64,000 nt of DNA from the NCBI RefSeq assembly GCF_000472705.1, contig NZ_AXAE01000016.1, positions 1 through 64,000 on the forward strand. The letters run 5' to 3'. The DNA is from Mesorhizobium erdmanii USDA 3471 (GTDB lineage: Bacteria > Pseudomonadota > Alphaproteobacteria > Rhizobiales > Rhizobiaceae). The notes beneath the pieces were generated by a model, which saw only the letters and a list, made by a program, of their open reading frames with translations, was not told the DNA's origin and searched no databases. The position numbers and the translations under genes were made by a program. How positions within the stretch are numbered: position 1 is the first letter of the stretch; every line of letters begins with the position of its first letter. Shown here piece after piece: positions 9,069 to 17,164 of this stretch.

Positions 9069-9782
9069 TCACCCGGGCGTCGCAACGATCCGCTGCTTCA
9101 CTTGCTGGAGCACGGTGTCGAGTTCAGCTCCCTCCAGCGTCTTTCGTGCCAGCAAGATTTCGCCAAGGAAGTCGATCGCGACCTTCTGGTTGACGACCAT
9201 TTTTCGGGCGACGGCATAGGCGCTCTCTAACCGGGCGTTCACCCGCGCCGCCAGATCGTGGTCGGTCGCGAGAAGCGATGTCCGGTCCTCGACCTTGCGG
9301 TGAAGCAGCGGCCATTTCTTCGAAAAGCCCATCACGGTCTCCATGTCGAACGCCAATGCGGTCGCAGCCGCTAGATCGCAGGACTCAGAGCCGGACCCGG
9401 CGGCGACCGACCCCACGATCACTTCCTCCGCCGCTCGGCCCGCGAGCGCTGCGATGAGAACGCCGGTGAGCATCGCCTCGGTCTGCTCTTCAGGCATGGT
9501 TCCGGTGACATAGCCACCTTCCGGAGCCTCGATCGTGACCTTAACGATGGTTCCAAGATCGAGATGGAGTCGCGCTACCGCATGAGCGGCTTCATGGACG
9601 GCCATCCGGAACTGGAGCTGCAGCAATCGCAAAAGCAGAGCGTCCCCGAGCAAACTATCCGCGCTGCCAGCAGCGTCTGCATCCCTTTCAGCAGAAATGC
9701 CGGAGTCACCCGCAGCCTCGACAGCTCTGGTCTTCTGGCTACGATGCTGTTGCGAGAAACCTGGTTTGCGACGCTTTTTCAT
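9069..9782 (-). CDS. Stand-alone M41 (FtsH-type) zinc peptidase domain protein
   Basis: A 237-residue protein whose core matches the FtsH peptidase domain without its ATPase or membrane part. The zinc motif HEAAH is at residues 63-67, LAGRAAEE at 113-120, and the third zinc ligand is probably Asp136 in the ESCDLAAATALA stretch, equivalent to SDLxxAT in FtsH. The first 45 residues are basic and low-complexity. FtsH needs an attached AAA+ ring to feed substrate; here a separate ATPase gene lies two genes upstream. The ribosome binding site is GGAAG. It is probably the proteolytic partner of that ATPase, an inference from domain content and operon order. Confidence 0.82.
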   Translation of the reverse strand: MKKRRKPGFSQQHRSQKTRAVEAAGDSGISAERDADAAGSADSLLGDALLLRLLQLQFRMAVHEAAHAVARLHLDLGTIVKVTIEAPEGGYVTGTMPEEQTEAMLTGVLIAALAGRAAEEVIVGSVAAGSGSESCDLAAATALAFDMETVMGFSKKWPLLHRKVEDRTSLLATDHDLAARVNARLESAYAVARKMVVNQKVAIDFLGEILLARKTLEGAELDTVLQQVKQRIVATPG

Positions 9783-9851
9783 CTTCCAATCCTTTCGATC
9801 ATTGCTGTGCCCGATGGAACTGGCTCACCCCGACGAGCTCTCGACGATGGT

Positions 9852-10244
9852 TCATGAATGATCCGCACCCTGGTGATTGTTCGTCTTCGGCGGGAGGTCG
9901 AGAAGACCAGCGCCCTCAAGCCATTCCGCCAACTCGACGCAGGCAGGGTTTGCATCCATGACGTGGCAGGCCAGAAGCTCGAGGATCCCTGTCGGGATCG
10001 GCGTCCCGGTCGCGATGGCTGTGCGGACATAATGTCTTGTCACCTCGACGGCGATCGCTGGATCCTCCATGTGCGCGGTTCTGCAGTAACAGGAAGCGAT
10101 GGGGCCGGCCCTGATGAAGGCGAGGCAGCCTTCAGTATGGCCGAGAAGCCCGAGCAGCGCTTCGCTGGCCGTGTACCTGCCGAACGCGCGTGGCCGCTGT
10201 GATGCAGGCGCCAAGGGATTCGCCATGGCCGGCGCCAGTTTCAT
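9852..10244 (-). CDS. Hypothetical protein translationally coupled to the AAA+ ATPase
   Basis: A 130-residue protein that I do not recognise. The ATG at 10244 overlaps the TGA of the ATPase gene in an ATGA junction, so the two are probably translated in balance; that decides this start over one four codons upstream. The protein looks soluble and partly helical, with a short Cys-containing stretch (ASCYCRT) in the middle and an acidic, Leu-rich C-terminal third (CVELAEWLEGAGLLDLPP). Its position between ATPase and peptidase suggests an adaptor, regulator or substrate of the pair. No enzymatic motif is visible. Confidence 0.65.
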   Translation of the reverse strand: MKLAPAMANPLAPASQRPRAFGRYTASEALLGLLGHTEGCLAFIRAGPIASCYCRTAHMEDPAIAVEVTRHYVRTAIATGTPIPTGILELLACHVMDANPACVELAEWLEGAGLLDLPPKTNNHQGADHS

Positions 10245-11791
10245 TGCCGGCCCCAATGGCGTTCACGCGCCTCGACAAGCTTCTCGACGAGCCGCTCCAG
10301 TTTCCTGATCGACCCGCCGGGCCAGTTGCTGGCCAGCGCAGCAAGCTCGAATCCTTCGAGCGGCGTCGCCCAACGCGGATCGTGCCCCGCCTCGAGGTAG
10401 AGCCTTTCGAGAATGCGAGGGGCGAGGAACGGCAACTGGTCGGGGCCCGGCTCCGGAAATCGCAGGATCCGACATCTGTCCTTCAGCACCGCCGAGACGC
10501 TTCCCACCTCGTTCGCGGTCATCAGCCAAGAAAGATGAGAGAGATCGCAGTTAGCCTCGACATAAGGATCGAACCAGCGCGACGACGTTTCCTTCTCAAG
10601 CAAACCGATCAGGACATCATGCACATTGCCGTTTTGGCGACTGGTGCCCACCTTCTCGATCTCGTCGAGGATGATCGCTGGCCCAGCGCATTCATGCCGG
10701 CGCACCGCCATGATGGCCAGGCTCGGTTCACCCGACGACCATCGCCGCGCCGTACCGCCGATGGCGCTATCGCTCAAGCCGCCGCAGGGAACCAGCTCAT
10801 ACGGGACGCCGAGCTCCTCGATCAGCCTTCTCGCGAAGCGCGTCTTGCCGCATCCGGGCGAGCCGACCAGGATTGTCGGTCCCACGTATGCATGTCCCCT
10901 GCCGACGAGGCGGTTCAGGATGTCGTCGGCCAACGATGCGACCCAGGGGAATTCGGACACAAGCTGCGTGCGAGGAATGGACAGATCCGATCCGGCTGGA
11001 AGCGGCAGTTCGCGCTGCACGAATTCTTGGAACTCGCCCAATACGCGCTTTCCTTCCGATGTTGTCGCGTTGCCGATGGAAGGAATGACGACCACGGAAG
11101 CCTTCGGCGCCGGTTTGGTTTCCGCTTCGTCCTCAAGGAGGTCCTCGATGTCGCCATCTCTCGGCGCCTTCTTGGCCGACGCCTCCTTGTTCGTCAGTTC
11201 GTCCGTCAGCCTTGCGTGTAGGATCGCAGACTCGAACTCGGCTTCATTGTTCATAAGCATCCGGAACAGCGAATGCGGCGGGACTTGGAAGGTGCCGACG
11301 TAGCGCGAAGAGAAGAGAGTCCGTGACAGCATGCTCCACGCTAGCGCGCGCCAAAGCATTCGCGGGCCTCTGCTCTCATTGAAGTCACGCATCGCCATCG
11401 ATGCCGTTTCGCTCGCGACCGCAGCTGCCGCGTGCGGATCGCCAAACACCGCAAGGTAGAATTGACAGCGCAGGCGACAGGCCTCGGCCGGAATCCCCTT
11501 CACGACTTCGGCGGTGTCGAGCGCGGCCCCCAGGCACTTGATGCCGTCCTCCGATTGTTCCGTGGCAAGGTCGTCAAGACAATTGGCAAGGGGCAACAGT
11601 TCGACACGACCGCGTTTCTTCATCCGCCGCGACAGCCGGCTTGCGTATTCCCGGATATCGTCTTCGAGACGGTCACCAAAAAAATTCATGCCGCGCAGCA
11701 ATTCTTCCTCGCTTGGAAGATGCAAACCCGCTTTCGCGGCCCTCAGGCGGCGGTCGAAATGACGGTCGAAAGTCGAATCCCCGGATGTCAT
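10241..11791 (-). CDS. Lon-like AAA+ ATPase lacking a peptidase domain
   Basis: A 516-residue protein. Residues 1-290 are a helical, poorly conserved region with an acidic low-complexity linker at about 210-230. Residues 300-500 form an AAA+ module: Walker A GSPGCGKT (310-317), Walker B AIILDE (372-377), sensor-1 Asn in LMTANEV (427) and an arginine-finger candidate at LKDRC (439). The stretch CGGLSDSAIGGTARR resembles the conserved loop after Walker A in Lon. The Lon Ser-Lys peptidase domain is absent; the protein ends soon after the AAA lid. It follows the DUF6634-like gene by 10 bases and overlaps the next gene by 4. It probably unfolds or remodels substrates for the M41 protein. Confidence 0.82.
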   Translation of the reverse strand: MTSGDSTFDRHFDRRLRAAKAGLHLPSEEELLRGMNFFGDRLEDDIREYASRLSRRMKKRGRVELLPLANCLDDLATEQSEDGIKCLGAALDTAEVVKGIPAEACRLRCQFYLAVFGDPHAAAAVASETASMAMRDFNESRGPRMLWRALAWSMLSRTLFSSRYVGTFQVPPHSLFRMLMNNEAEFESAILHARLTDELTNKEASAKKAPRDGDIEDLLEDEAETKPAPKASVVVIPSIGNATTSEGKRVLGEFQEFVQRELPLPAGSDLSIPRTQLVSEFPWVASLADDILNRLVGRGHAYVGPTILVGSPGCGKTRFARRLIEELGVPYELVPCGGLSDSAIGGTARRWSSGEPSLAIMAVRRHECAGPAIILDEIEKVGTSRQNGNVHDVLIGLLEKETSSRWFDPYVEANCDLSHLSWLMTANEVGSVSAVLKDRCRILRFPEPGPDQLPFLAPRILERLYLEAGHDPRWATPLEGFELAALASNWPGGSIRKLERLVEKLVEARERHWGRQ

Positions 11792-11801
11792 GGCCGGGCA
11801 G

Positions 11802-12146
11802 TCAAGAATCGAGGCCGGACTGCTCGGCAGGGCGTCCGAGTCTGTACCATCTCGAAAGCGTCCGCGCCCAGGCCCGGTCTTCGGAGAGCAGCCATAAGTC
11901 TGACGTGCCGATCAGCCGCCCCTGGCCGACGAGTTGAGGATGGCCGGTCGAGAGCCCGGCAAGGGAGGGAACAATCCTTTGGGCAAAGATCCACCGGTCG
12001 AGGATGGGGGCTTCCTCATCGGCCATCGCCTCCGGCGGCACGCCGCGGCGGACGCGCTCTAAATCAGCGGCCAATGCGAGAAGGCGGTCGACCTGGAAGG
12101 TGATCATGTCGTCGGTTGGCGTTACGCGGCCAAACAGCAGCATCAT
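11802..12146 (-). CDS. Small DUF6634-like protein heading the AAA/peptidase operon
   Basis: About 114 residues from the ATG at 12146; a second ATG directly follows, and a GGAGG site sits 3 and 6 bases before the two, slightly favouring 12143. The sequence has a short helix (MITFQVDRLLALAADLERV), an acidic A-P-I-L-D-R-W motif and a C-terminal part with LIGTSDLWLLSEDRAWART. I associate this pattern with the rhizobial DUF6634 family from memory, with modest confidence. It is the first gene of the minus-strand unit, opposite an XRE regulator. Function unknown; a role in substrate delivery or regulation would fit. Confidence 0.6.
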   Translation of the reverse strand: MMLLFGRVTPTDDMITFQVDRLLALAADLERVRRGVPPEAMADEEAPILDRWIFAQRIVPSLAGLSTGHPQLVGQGRLIGTSDLWLLSEDRAWARTLSRWYRLGRPAEQSGLDS

Positions 12147-12243
12147 AGTCCTCCGATGTCCGATCAGGGATCCGCTTGGTTCGAATCCTTTGATTCGCGG
12201 GAAACAGCGCGACAGACATACGGCGTCGGACAATCGGCGTCCA

Positions 12244-12262
12244 TGTGAGAACTGCTCTCACA
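12244..12262. promoter_or_regulatory. Perfect palindrome between the XRE gene and the AAA/peptidase operon
   Basis: TGTGAGA-ACTGC-TCTCACA is a perfect 7-5-7 inverted repeat in the 196-base divergent intergenic region. A further half-site-like TTCTCATCAC follows at about 12275. It is a good candidate operator for the neighbouring XRE protein. A TTGACA box at 12306-12311 faces the XRE gene, and that gene lacks a ribosome binding site, so its transcript may be leaderless. Confidence 0.5.
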
Positions 12263-12342
12263 ACAACATCAAAATTCTCATCACATAATAAATCTGACGC
12301 CTATGTTGACAGCCTCGCCAGCTGCCCCGCCATCCTACCAAC

Positions 12343-12606
12343 ATGGAGTCCGTTGATGACATCGCTCGGCAGTTCCGCGCCGCAAGAGCACTGCTGGATA
12401 TCCGCCAGGACAGCGTGGCGGAACTGGCCAAAGTGAGCCGTCAAATGGTCGCTCGAATTGAAAGCGCCGACAAAAGCGTCCCCCACGATGCAATCGAAAA
12501 AATCTGGAAAGCGTTTGAGCAGAAAGGGGTGATATTCCTAGAAGCGACCGATACTTACGGTCCTCCGGTCACTTTGAAACGGACTAAGCCCAAATCCAGT
12601 CCCTGA
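12343..12606 (+). CDS. Small XRE family helix-turn-helix regulator
   Basis: An 87-residue protein that is almost entirely one XRE-type DNA-binding domain: IARQFRAARALLDIRQDSVAELAKVSRQMVARIE, with the recognition helix at VSRQMVARIE. There is no other domain, as in phage or island repressors. It is divergent from the DUF6634/AAA/M41 operon across a perfect palindrome, so it probably represses that operon and itself. No Shine-Dalgarno sequence is visible before the ATG. Confidence 0.82.
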   Translation: MESVDDIARQFRAARALLDIRQDSVAELAKVSRQMVARIESADKSVPHDAIEKIWKAFEQKGVIFLEATDTYGPPVTLKRTKPKSSP

Positions 12607-13407
12607 TCGTCCCCTAGGAATCAGATGGACATGTGGGCAGCGCGGGGGCCCGACATTTGTCGCTTTATGGTCGAAGCCCCGGCCCCCGTGGAGATCGCGC
12701 TCGGTGTGGAGGTCGCTTGAAGGTCCGACGTGCTGTTCGGTGAACTCGGGCCTCAGCGGTCCGGTCGCTGACCTTCGGATCCGATTCCGGGAATCAATGC
12801 CCGCCGTGCGGATCAGACTTCGTCCTCCGCACTCTCCCCCGAGATATTCGTCCGCCGCCGGTTGGGCAGAGCCGGTTGGCGAGTTTGCGCTCGATATGGA
12901 TCTTCTGCCACTTCCAAGGGGGTCCCGGCGAAACCGCGGCGGGACGAGTGGGCCCCTTGGACGTGGATTCCCGGCGCGAGCCTTTGCCAACCAAGCTACG
13001 AAGTATCAGCCTGATTGCCGGGCAAATTGGCCCCAGGGGCCAATATAGGTCACCGGATCCTTGCGACTGCTTCGGAGAGCGAATCGAGCTTTCGGTCGAG
13101 AAGGCCAAGGCGGCATTCTCCAATCCTTTCTACACACATTCGAAAGAATAGGCATTACGCCTTGTTAACAATAACGCAGAATTTCAATGAATCCTTTCCC
13201 GTAAGAAACCGATCCATAAATATGAGCAGCCTTCCTAGTCACGCCAATTGTTGACATTTTCTCCTAACAATTATCGTCCATACTACCTAACAGGGAAGCT
13301 CCATCAGGGAATCCGCCGAGGGTCTCGATTTTTTGTTGACTTAAGCTTTGCGATATGCTCCCTACATCGCTCACGTGAATTTGCGGCACTAAACGTAGGA
13401 GGAAGCA
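12607..13407. other. 800-base stretch without a convincing gene
   Basis: None of the frames here has a ribosome binding site plus a plausible protein. The left part is GC-rich; from about 13140 to 13390 the DNA is distinctly AT-rich with many T-runs. That suggests foreign DNA or a regulatory region for the AlpA-like gene at 13408. A minus-strand frame around 12830-12950 (PPWKWQKIHIERKLAN) looks protein-like but has no good start, so it may be a relic. Confidence 0.5.
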
Positions 13408-13632
13408 ATGGCCGATACCGACAAACCAGACCAACCGTGGCTAATGACCGTGCCTGAAGCGGCCAGATATCTGCGGTTAGCGGAGTCGACACTCAATAAA
13501 ATGCGTTGCAAGGAAGGAGGACCGCCATTCGCCACGGTTGGCGATCGCCTCATCAGATATCCTGAACCCGAAGCGAAACGGTGGCTTTACGCGCGCTTGC
13601 GCCATTCCACCAGACAGAAGCTTCCCCGCTGA
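13408..13632 (+). CDS. AlpA/excisionase-like helix-turn-helix protein
   Basis: A 74-residue protein with a MerR-like small DNA-binding fold: MTVPEAARYLRLAESTLNKMRCKEGGPPF followed by the beta-wing with IRYPEPEAKRWL. This is the pattern of AlpA or excisionase-type proteins of integrative elements. An AGGAGGAA ribosome binding site precedes the ATG. It is about 210 bases from a tRNA-Arg gene, a typical position for the control gene of an integrated element, but no integrase accompanies it in the window. Confidence 0.78.
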   Translation: MADTDKPDQPWLMTVPEAARYLRLAESTLNKMRCKEGGPPFATVGDRLIRYPEPEAKRWLYARLRHSTRQKLPR

Positions 13633-13840
13633 TCGCCAGATATTCCAATTTTTTGGCGGTAGCACTCAAGCTCCGCGCCGCCCTCGGCGACGCGGGCCCG
13701 GACCAAGGGTTACGTCGTGATCACGTTCGCGTGAATTTCTGCCAAGTCCCGCGTGCCGACACGGTGCCGACACAGTGCGATGTGTTTTGACAAGAAGTTC
13801 GATGCCGGCGAACTCATACTCCATAAACAATTGAAATTAT

Positions 13841-13917
13841 TGGCGATCCCGACAGGATTCGAACCTGTGACCATCGGCTTAGAAGGCCGGTGCTCTATCC
13901 AGCTGAGCTACGGGACC
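13841..13917 (-). tRNA. tRNA-Arg (anticodon UCU)
   Basis: A complete 77-base tRNA including an encoded 3' CCA. The acceptor stem GGTCCCG pairs with CGGGATC, with one G-U pair. The D-loop, the anticodon loop CCTTCTAAG (anticodon TCT) and the T-arm GGTTCGAATCC are all present. The 3' end points left towards the accessory region, the orientation expected of an island insertion site. Confidence 0.95.
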
Positions 13918-13964
13918 GCAAGCCGGCCAAAGGGGCCGGCTGGATATCTGGCGCTGGCCGCTGT

Positions 13965-14270
13965 TCAATGCGTCCAGGGCGTCCTGCGGTCATAGCGGAA
14001 ATTCTCCGCATAGGAAATCTGGCGGCGCTTGGTCTCTTTCGGTTCCTCGACGCGGAACGCAAGCCCTTCCTTTTCAGCGTAGGCGATTGCCTCTCCCCGC
14101 GTGTCGAAAGTCAGCCTGATCTGGCTCCTCATGTCTCCCGACGTGGTATAGCCCATCAAGGGATCGATCTTCTTGCGCATCTCGGGGTCGAATTCCAGCA
14201 CCCAGTGGCCGGTCTTGGCCTTGCCGGACTGCATCGCGGTTTTGGCTGGGCTGAAAATGCGCGCGGACAT
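13965..14270 (-). CDS. NDUFS4-like NADH dehydrogenase (complex I) accessory protein
   Basis: A 101-residue protein starting MSARIFSPAKTAMQSG and carrying the ETC complex I NDUFS4 pattern: KTGHWVLEF near residue 20, P-L-M-G-Y-T-T-S-G-D, QIRLTFDTRGEAIAYAE, and a Y-A-E-N-F-x-x-x-R-R-x-P-W-T-H end. Alphaproteobacteria encode this accessory subunit, which is related to mitochondrial NDUFS4 and sits on the peripheral arm. The ATG at 14270 has GAGGTGG upstream. It stands alone between two tRNA genes. Confidence 0.88.
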   Translation of the reverse strand: MSARIFSPAKTAMQSGKAKTGHWVLEFDPEMRKKIDPLMGYTTSGDMRSQIRLTFDTRGEAIAYAEKEGLAFRVEEPKETKRRQISYAENFRYDRRTPWTH

Positions 14271-14395
14271 GGCCACCTCATGGTTGTGCAAGGCAGCATC
14301 GCCGCCTCTTCGCCCGTCATTACTGCGCAATGCGGACCGCGGCAAGGTTTTTGCACTTGCCATGTAACACCGAAATGAATAGGCAACAGACCGTT

Positions 14396-14472
<77 letters not shown>

Positions 14473-14790
14473 TCCCTTCATATCCCGCGCCGACTAAGCG
14501 CCCTCGCCCGCCAGGAGTGCCGCAACCACGGCAGCCGCAGGTGTCGTGAATGAGGTGAGGTGTGTTTGTTGATTGGTCCCCGCGACAGCGCCGCGATCAA
14601 TCGATGCATTTGAAGGCAAGCTCGCCGGGCGAGAACCCCAACCTCATTCCCGGCGAGCCTACAACCTGATTTGGAACGCAATCAGGACCGGGGTCAGCCG
14701 GCAAGCTCACGCTGCAAGATAGGTGCCAGTTGATCTTTCCCGAAATGGGACATGCCCAGCCTTCGCCGATCATCCAAGTGTCGACAGTGG
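14473..14790. other. Gene-free stretch after tRNA-Pro
   Basis: Nothing gene-like is visible on either strand between tRNA-Pro and the end of hdaA. No typical hairpin-plus-T terminator was found for the tRNA. Confidence 0.5.
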
Positions 14791-15495
14791 CTAGATATCG
14801 AACTCGCGCTGCCCCTCATCCATGGCGCTGACCGCTTCGGCCGCCAATGCCCGGGTAATCGGTATCTTGCGCTCCAACGCGGTGCGATCCAGCCGCTCCA
14901 CCACGCGCATAGCCGTCGCCAGCGAGCGTTCGATGCGCCGCACCAGATACTGCACGACATGCGGCTCGACCTCGACCTGGCGGTCGGCGAACAGCTTGGT
15001 GATGACGCCGGCGAGCAGGAGGTCGTCCGGTTCATGGATTTCGACCGTCGCTGCCGCCTTCAGCCGCGACGCCAGATCGGGGAGAGAAACACCCCAGGCG
15101 GATGGAAAGCGCCGCGCCGTCAGAAGCAGCGTCGAGCCGGCGCCGCGCACCGCATTGATCAGGTGAAACAGGCCTTGTTCGTCGATCGCGCGTGTATCGA
15201 CATCGTCGATCAATGCCGGCCGGGCGTCGAGACTGGCGATGCTGTCGCCAATGCGCATGGGATTCACGGCCACGGCGTTCGCGCGGACACGCCAGATCGA
15301 GGCCAGATGCGTCTTGCCGGAGCCTGCGGGGCCTGCCAGGACCACCACCGGCGAAGGCCAGTCCGGCCATCGATCGACCAGTGCCGCCGCCTGGTTGTTG
15401 GTGCCGGAGACGACGAGTTCGTCGCGCGAATAGCCGGTGCCGTGGCCGAGATCGAGCGGCAGCTGGCGCGGCGGATCGGTTCGCTGGGCGGTCAC
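14791..15495 (-). CDS. hdaA: DnaA inactivator homologue HdaA (DnaA-like AAA+ protein)
   Basis: A 234-residue single AAA+ domain like the ATPase part of DnaA. It begins QRTDPPRQLPLDLGHG, contains the clamp-binding-type QLPLDL motif near residue 11, Walker A GPAGSGKT near 44-51 and a Walker B LIDDVD. HdaA and Hda bind the sliding clamp and promote ATP hydrolysis by DnaA to prevent re-initiation. The start is a GTG that overlaps the AI-2E gene stop in a GTGA junction; longer readings lie inside the transporter gene. The order AI-2E transporter-hdaA is common in rhizobia. Confidence 0.88.
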   Translation of the reverse strand: MTAQRTDPPRQLPLDLGHGTGYSRDELVVSGTNNQAAALVDRWPDWPSPVVVLAGPAGSGKTHLASIWRVRANAVAVNPMRIGDSIASLDARPALIDDVDTRAIDEQGLFHLINAVRGAGSTLLLTARRFPSAWGVSLPDLASRLKAAATVEIHEPDDLLLAGVITKLFADRQVEVEPHVVQYLVRRIERSLATAMRVVERLDRTALERKIPITRALAAEAVSAMDEGQREFDI

Positions 15496-16700
15496 TTCGA
15501 GCGACGCGGCTGCGTGCGGTGACCGCCGCCACGATCGGCCGGCAGCGGCGGCGCGGCCTCTGTCGCGTGGCCCTTGTACAGGGGCGATTCGAGATAGCGG
15601 GCGATGGCAAAGCGCACCAGAACGGCTACGGCGGCGGAAGCCGGCACGGCAATCAGCAAGCCGACAAAACCGAACAGGGCGCCGAAGGCGAACAGCGCGA
15701 ACATCAACCATACCGGATGCAGGCCGACGCTTTTGCCGACCAGCCTAGGCTGCAATATGTTGCCTTCGATGAACTGACCGATGAAGAAGACCACCGCGAC
15801 CGCGACGATCATCGTCCAGTCCGGCCAGAACTGGACGAAGGCGACGCCGACGGCCAGCACCAGCCCGGTCAGTGAGCCGACGTAGGGGATGAAGGAGATC
15901 AGCCCGGCGAACAGGCCGATGAGGATGGCGAAATTCAGCCCGGTCAGCGTCAGGCCGGTGGCGTACATGGCGCCCAGCACCAAACAGAGCGTGCCCTGGC
16001 CGCGCACGAAGCCGGCGGTCGCTGTGTTGATGTCACGCGCGATGGCGCGCACGGTGCCGACATGGTCGCGCGGCACCCAGCTGTCGATGACAGCCACCAT
16101 GCGGTCCCAGTCGAGCAGCATGTAGAAGGCGACCACCGGCGTCACCACGAAAAGGCTGACGACCGAGACCAGTGCCATGCCGGAACTCCACAGCGAGGTG
16201 AACACCGTTGTGATCAGGCCGAAGCCGGAGGTCAGCAGCGAGTTCAACCCGTCGCGCAAGCCATTGGCGTTGACGCCGAATTTCTGTTCCAGCCATTTCG
16301 GATCGAAGGAGGTGATCAGGCTCTGCAACCGTGTCAGGTATTCCGGCAGCTTGCCGGCGAAATCGGCCATCTGCGTGGCCAGAACCGGAATAAGGATAAC
16401 GAAGGCCAGCACCAGCACGATGAGGAAAGTGATGAGGATGACCACCGTTGCCATGAAGCGCGACAGGCCGAGCCGCTGCAGCCGGTCGGCGACCGGATCG
16501 AGGAAATAGGCAAGCACCATTCCGGCGACGAACGGCAACAGGATGGCGCTGAAGATATACAGGAAAAGGGCGAGCAACGCCGCACCAATCACCCAAAAGG
16601 AAATCTGCCGCCGGAACGCGGAAGCCGCGGCAAGATCGGCGGCCGCAGCCTCGATCACCGCCGCTTCTTTCTCAGATGTCCGGATTGGAGCTTTCGCCAT
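15492..16700 (-). CDS. AI-2E family transporter (membrane permease-like protein)
   Basis: A 402-residue inner-membrane protein with about eight hydrophobic segments. Features typical of the family (PF01594) are the early LPFVAGMVLAYFLDPVADRL, the central GLNFAILIGLFAGLISFIPYVGS and the late GNILQPRLVGKSVGLHPVW. It ends in a basic, disordered tail. It overlaps hdaA downstream by 4 bases and the broken phosphatidyltransferase upstream by 29 bases, so all were one unit. Family members have been linked to export or cation/proton exchange; the role here is unknown. Confidence 0.88.
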   Translation of the reverse strand: MAKAPIRTSEKEAAVIEAAAADLAAASAFRRQISFWVIGAALLALFLYIFSAILLPFVAGMVLAYFLDPVADRLQRLGLSRFMATVVILITFLIVLVLAFVILIPVLATQMADFAGKLPEYLTRLQSLITSFDPKWLEQKFGVNANGLRDGLNSLLTSGFGLITTVFTSLWSSGMALVSVVSLFVVTPVVAFYMLLDWDRMVAVIDSWVPRDHVGTVRAIARDINTATAGFVRGQGTLCLVLGAMYATGLTLTGLNFAILIGLFAGLISFIPYVGSLTGLVLAVGVAFVQFWPDWTMIVAVAVVFFIGQFIEGNILQPRLVGKSVGLHPVWLMFALFAFGALFGFVGLLIAVPASAAVAVLVRFAIARYLESPLYKGHATEAAPPLPADRGGGHRTQPRRSK

Positions 16701-17164
16701 AGCCGCTCATATGCCTCAGCCAAGCCACGAGATAGGCCGCGGCCGAAGCCACGGTCAAGACCCCGGACAGCAATATGAGAGCTGGCCGCAGGGGGGCGAT
16801 CCGCACGGCAAAGGCGAGTTCGCCCAGCACGACCGCCGCCAACACGATCTGGACGGCGGTGTTGGCCTTCGACACCAGAAACGGTTTTTATCTCGACTGG
16901 ATGGGCCATCACCGTGGACAACAGGACCGCGCAGACGATCAGCGCATCGGGCGGCACCATGATGACCACCAGCCACAGCCGCAACTCCCCGAGGAAGCCC
17001 ATGACGACGAACACCGAAACCAGAAGCAGCTTGTCGGCCATCGGATCGAGATAGGCGCCGAGCGCGGACTGCTGGTTGAACAGGCGGGCGATGAAGCCGT
17101 CGACGCCATCCGAGGCGCCGGCGATGACGAAGCCGGCAACGGCCCAGCCGTGCGCGATGCCAGG
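16672..17164 (-). pseudogene. CDP-alcohol phosphatidyltransferase, 5' truncated and frameshifted
   Basis: The translation [33 protein letters not shown] carries the full catalytic signature (DGx2ARx8Gx3Dx3D). Two defects are visible. An in-frame TAG at 17167-17165 lies just before this part, and the usual N-terminal membrane segment and start codon are missing. In addition, the frame changes at a run of five T on the plus strand (16885-16889), where one extra base shifts the reading into the C-terminal part (SKANTAVQIVLAAVVLG). One base fewer in the run would restore the frame. A separate intact pgsA lies at 50257. A sequencing error is possible for the frameshift but does not explain the lost start. 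Confidence 0.75.

Noticed and set aside
8015..9193. Long open frame on the plus strand (392 codons)
   Set aside because: Runs antisense through the metallophosphoesterase, whose metal motifs are all intact on the other strand.
10190..11221. Long open frame on the plus strand (343 codons)
   Set aside because: Antisense to the AAA+ ATPase, which carries clear Walker motifs.
13841..13917. Second attachment site: a repeat of the tRNA-Arg 3' end within the window
   Set aside because: I looked for the tRNA 3' segment elsewhere in the window and did not see it, so no island end pair can be claimed here.
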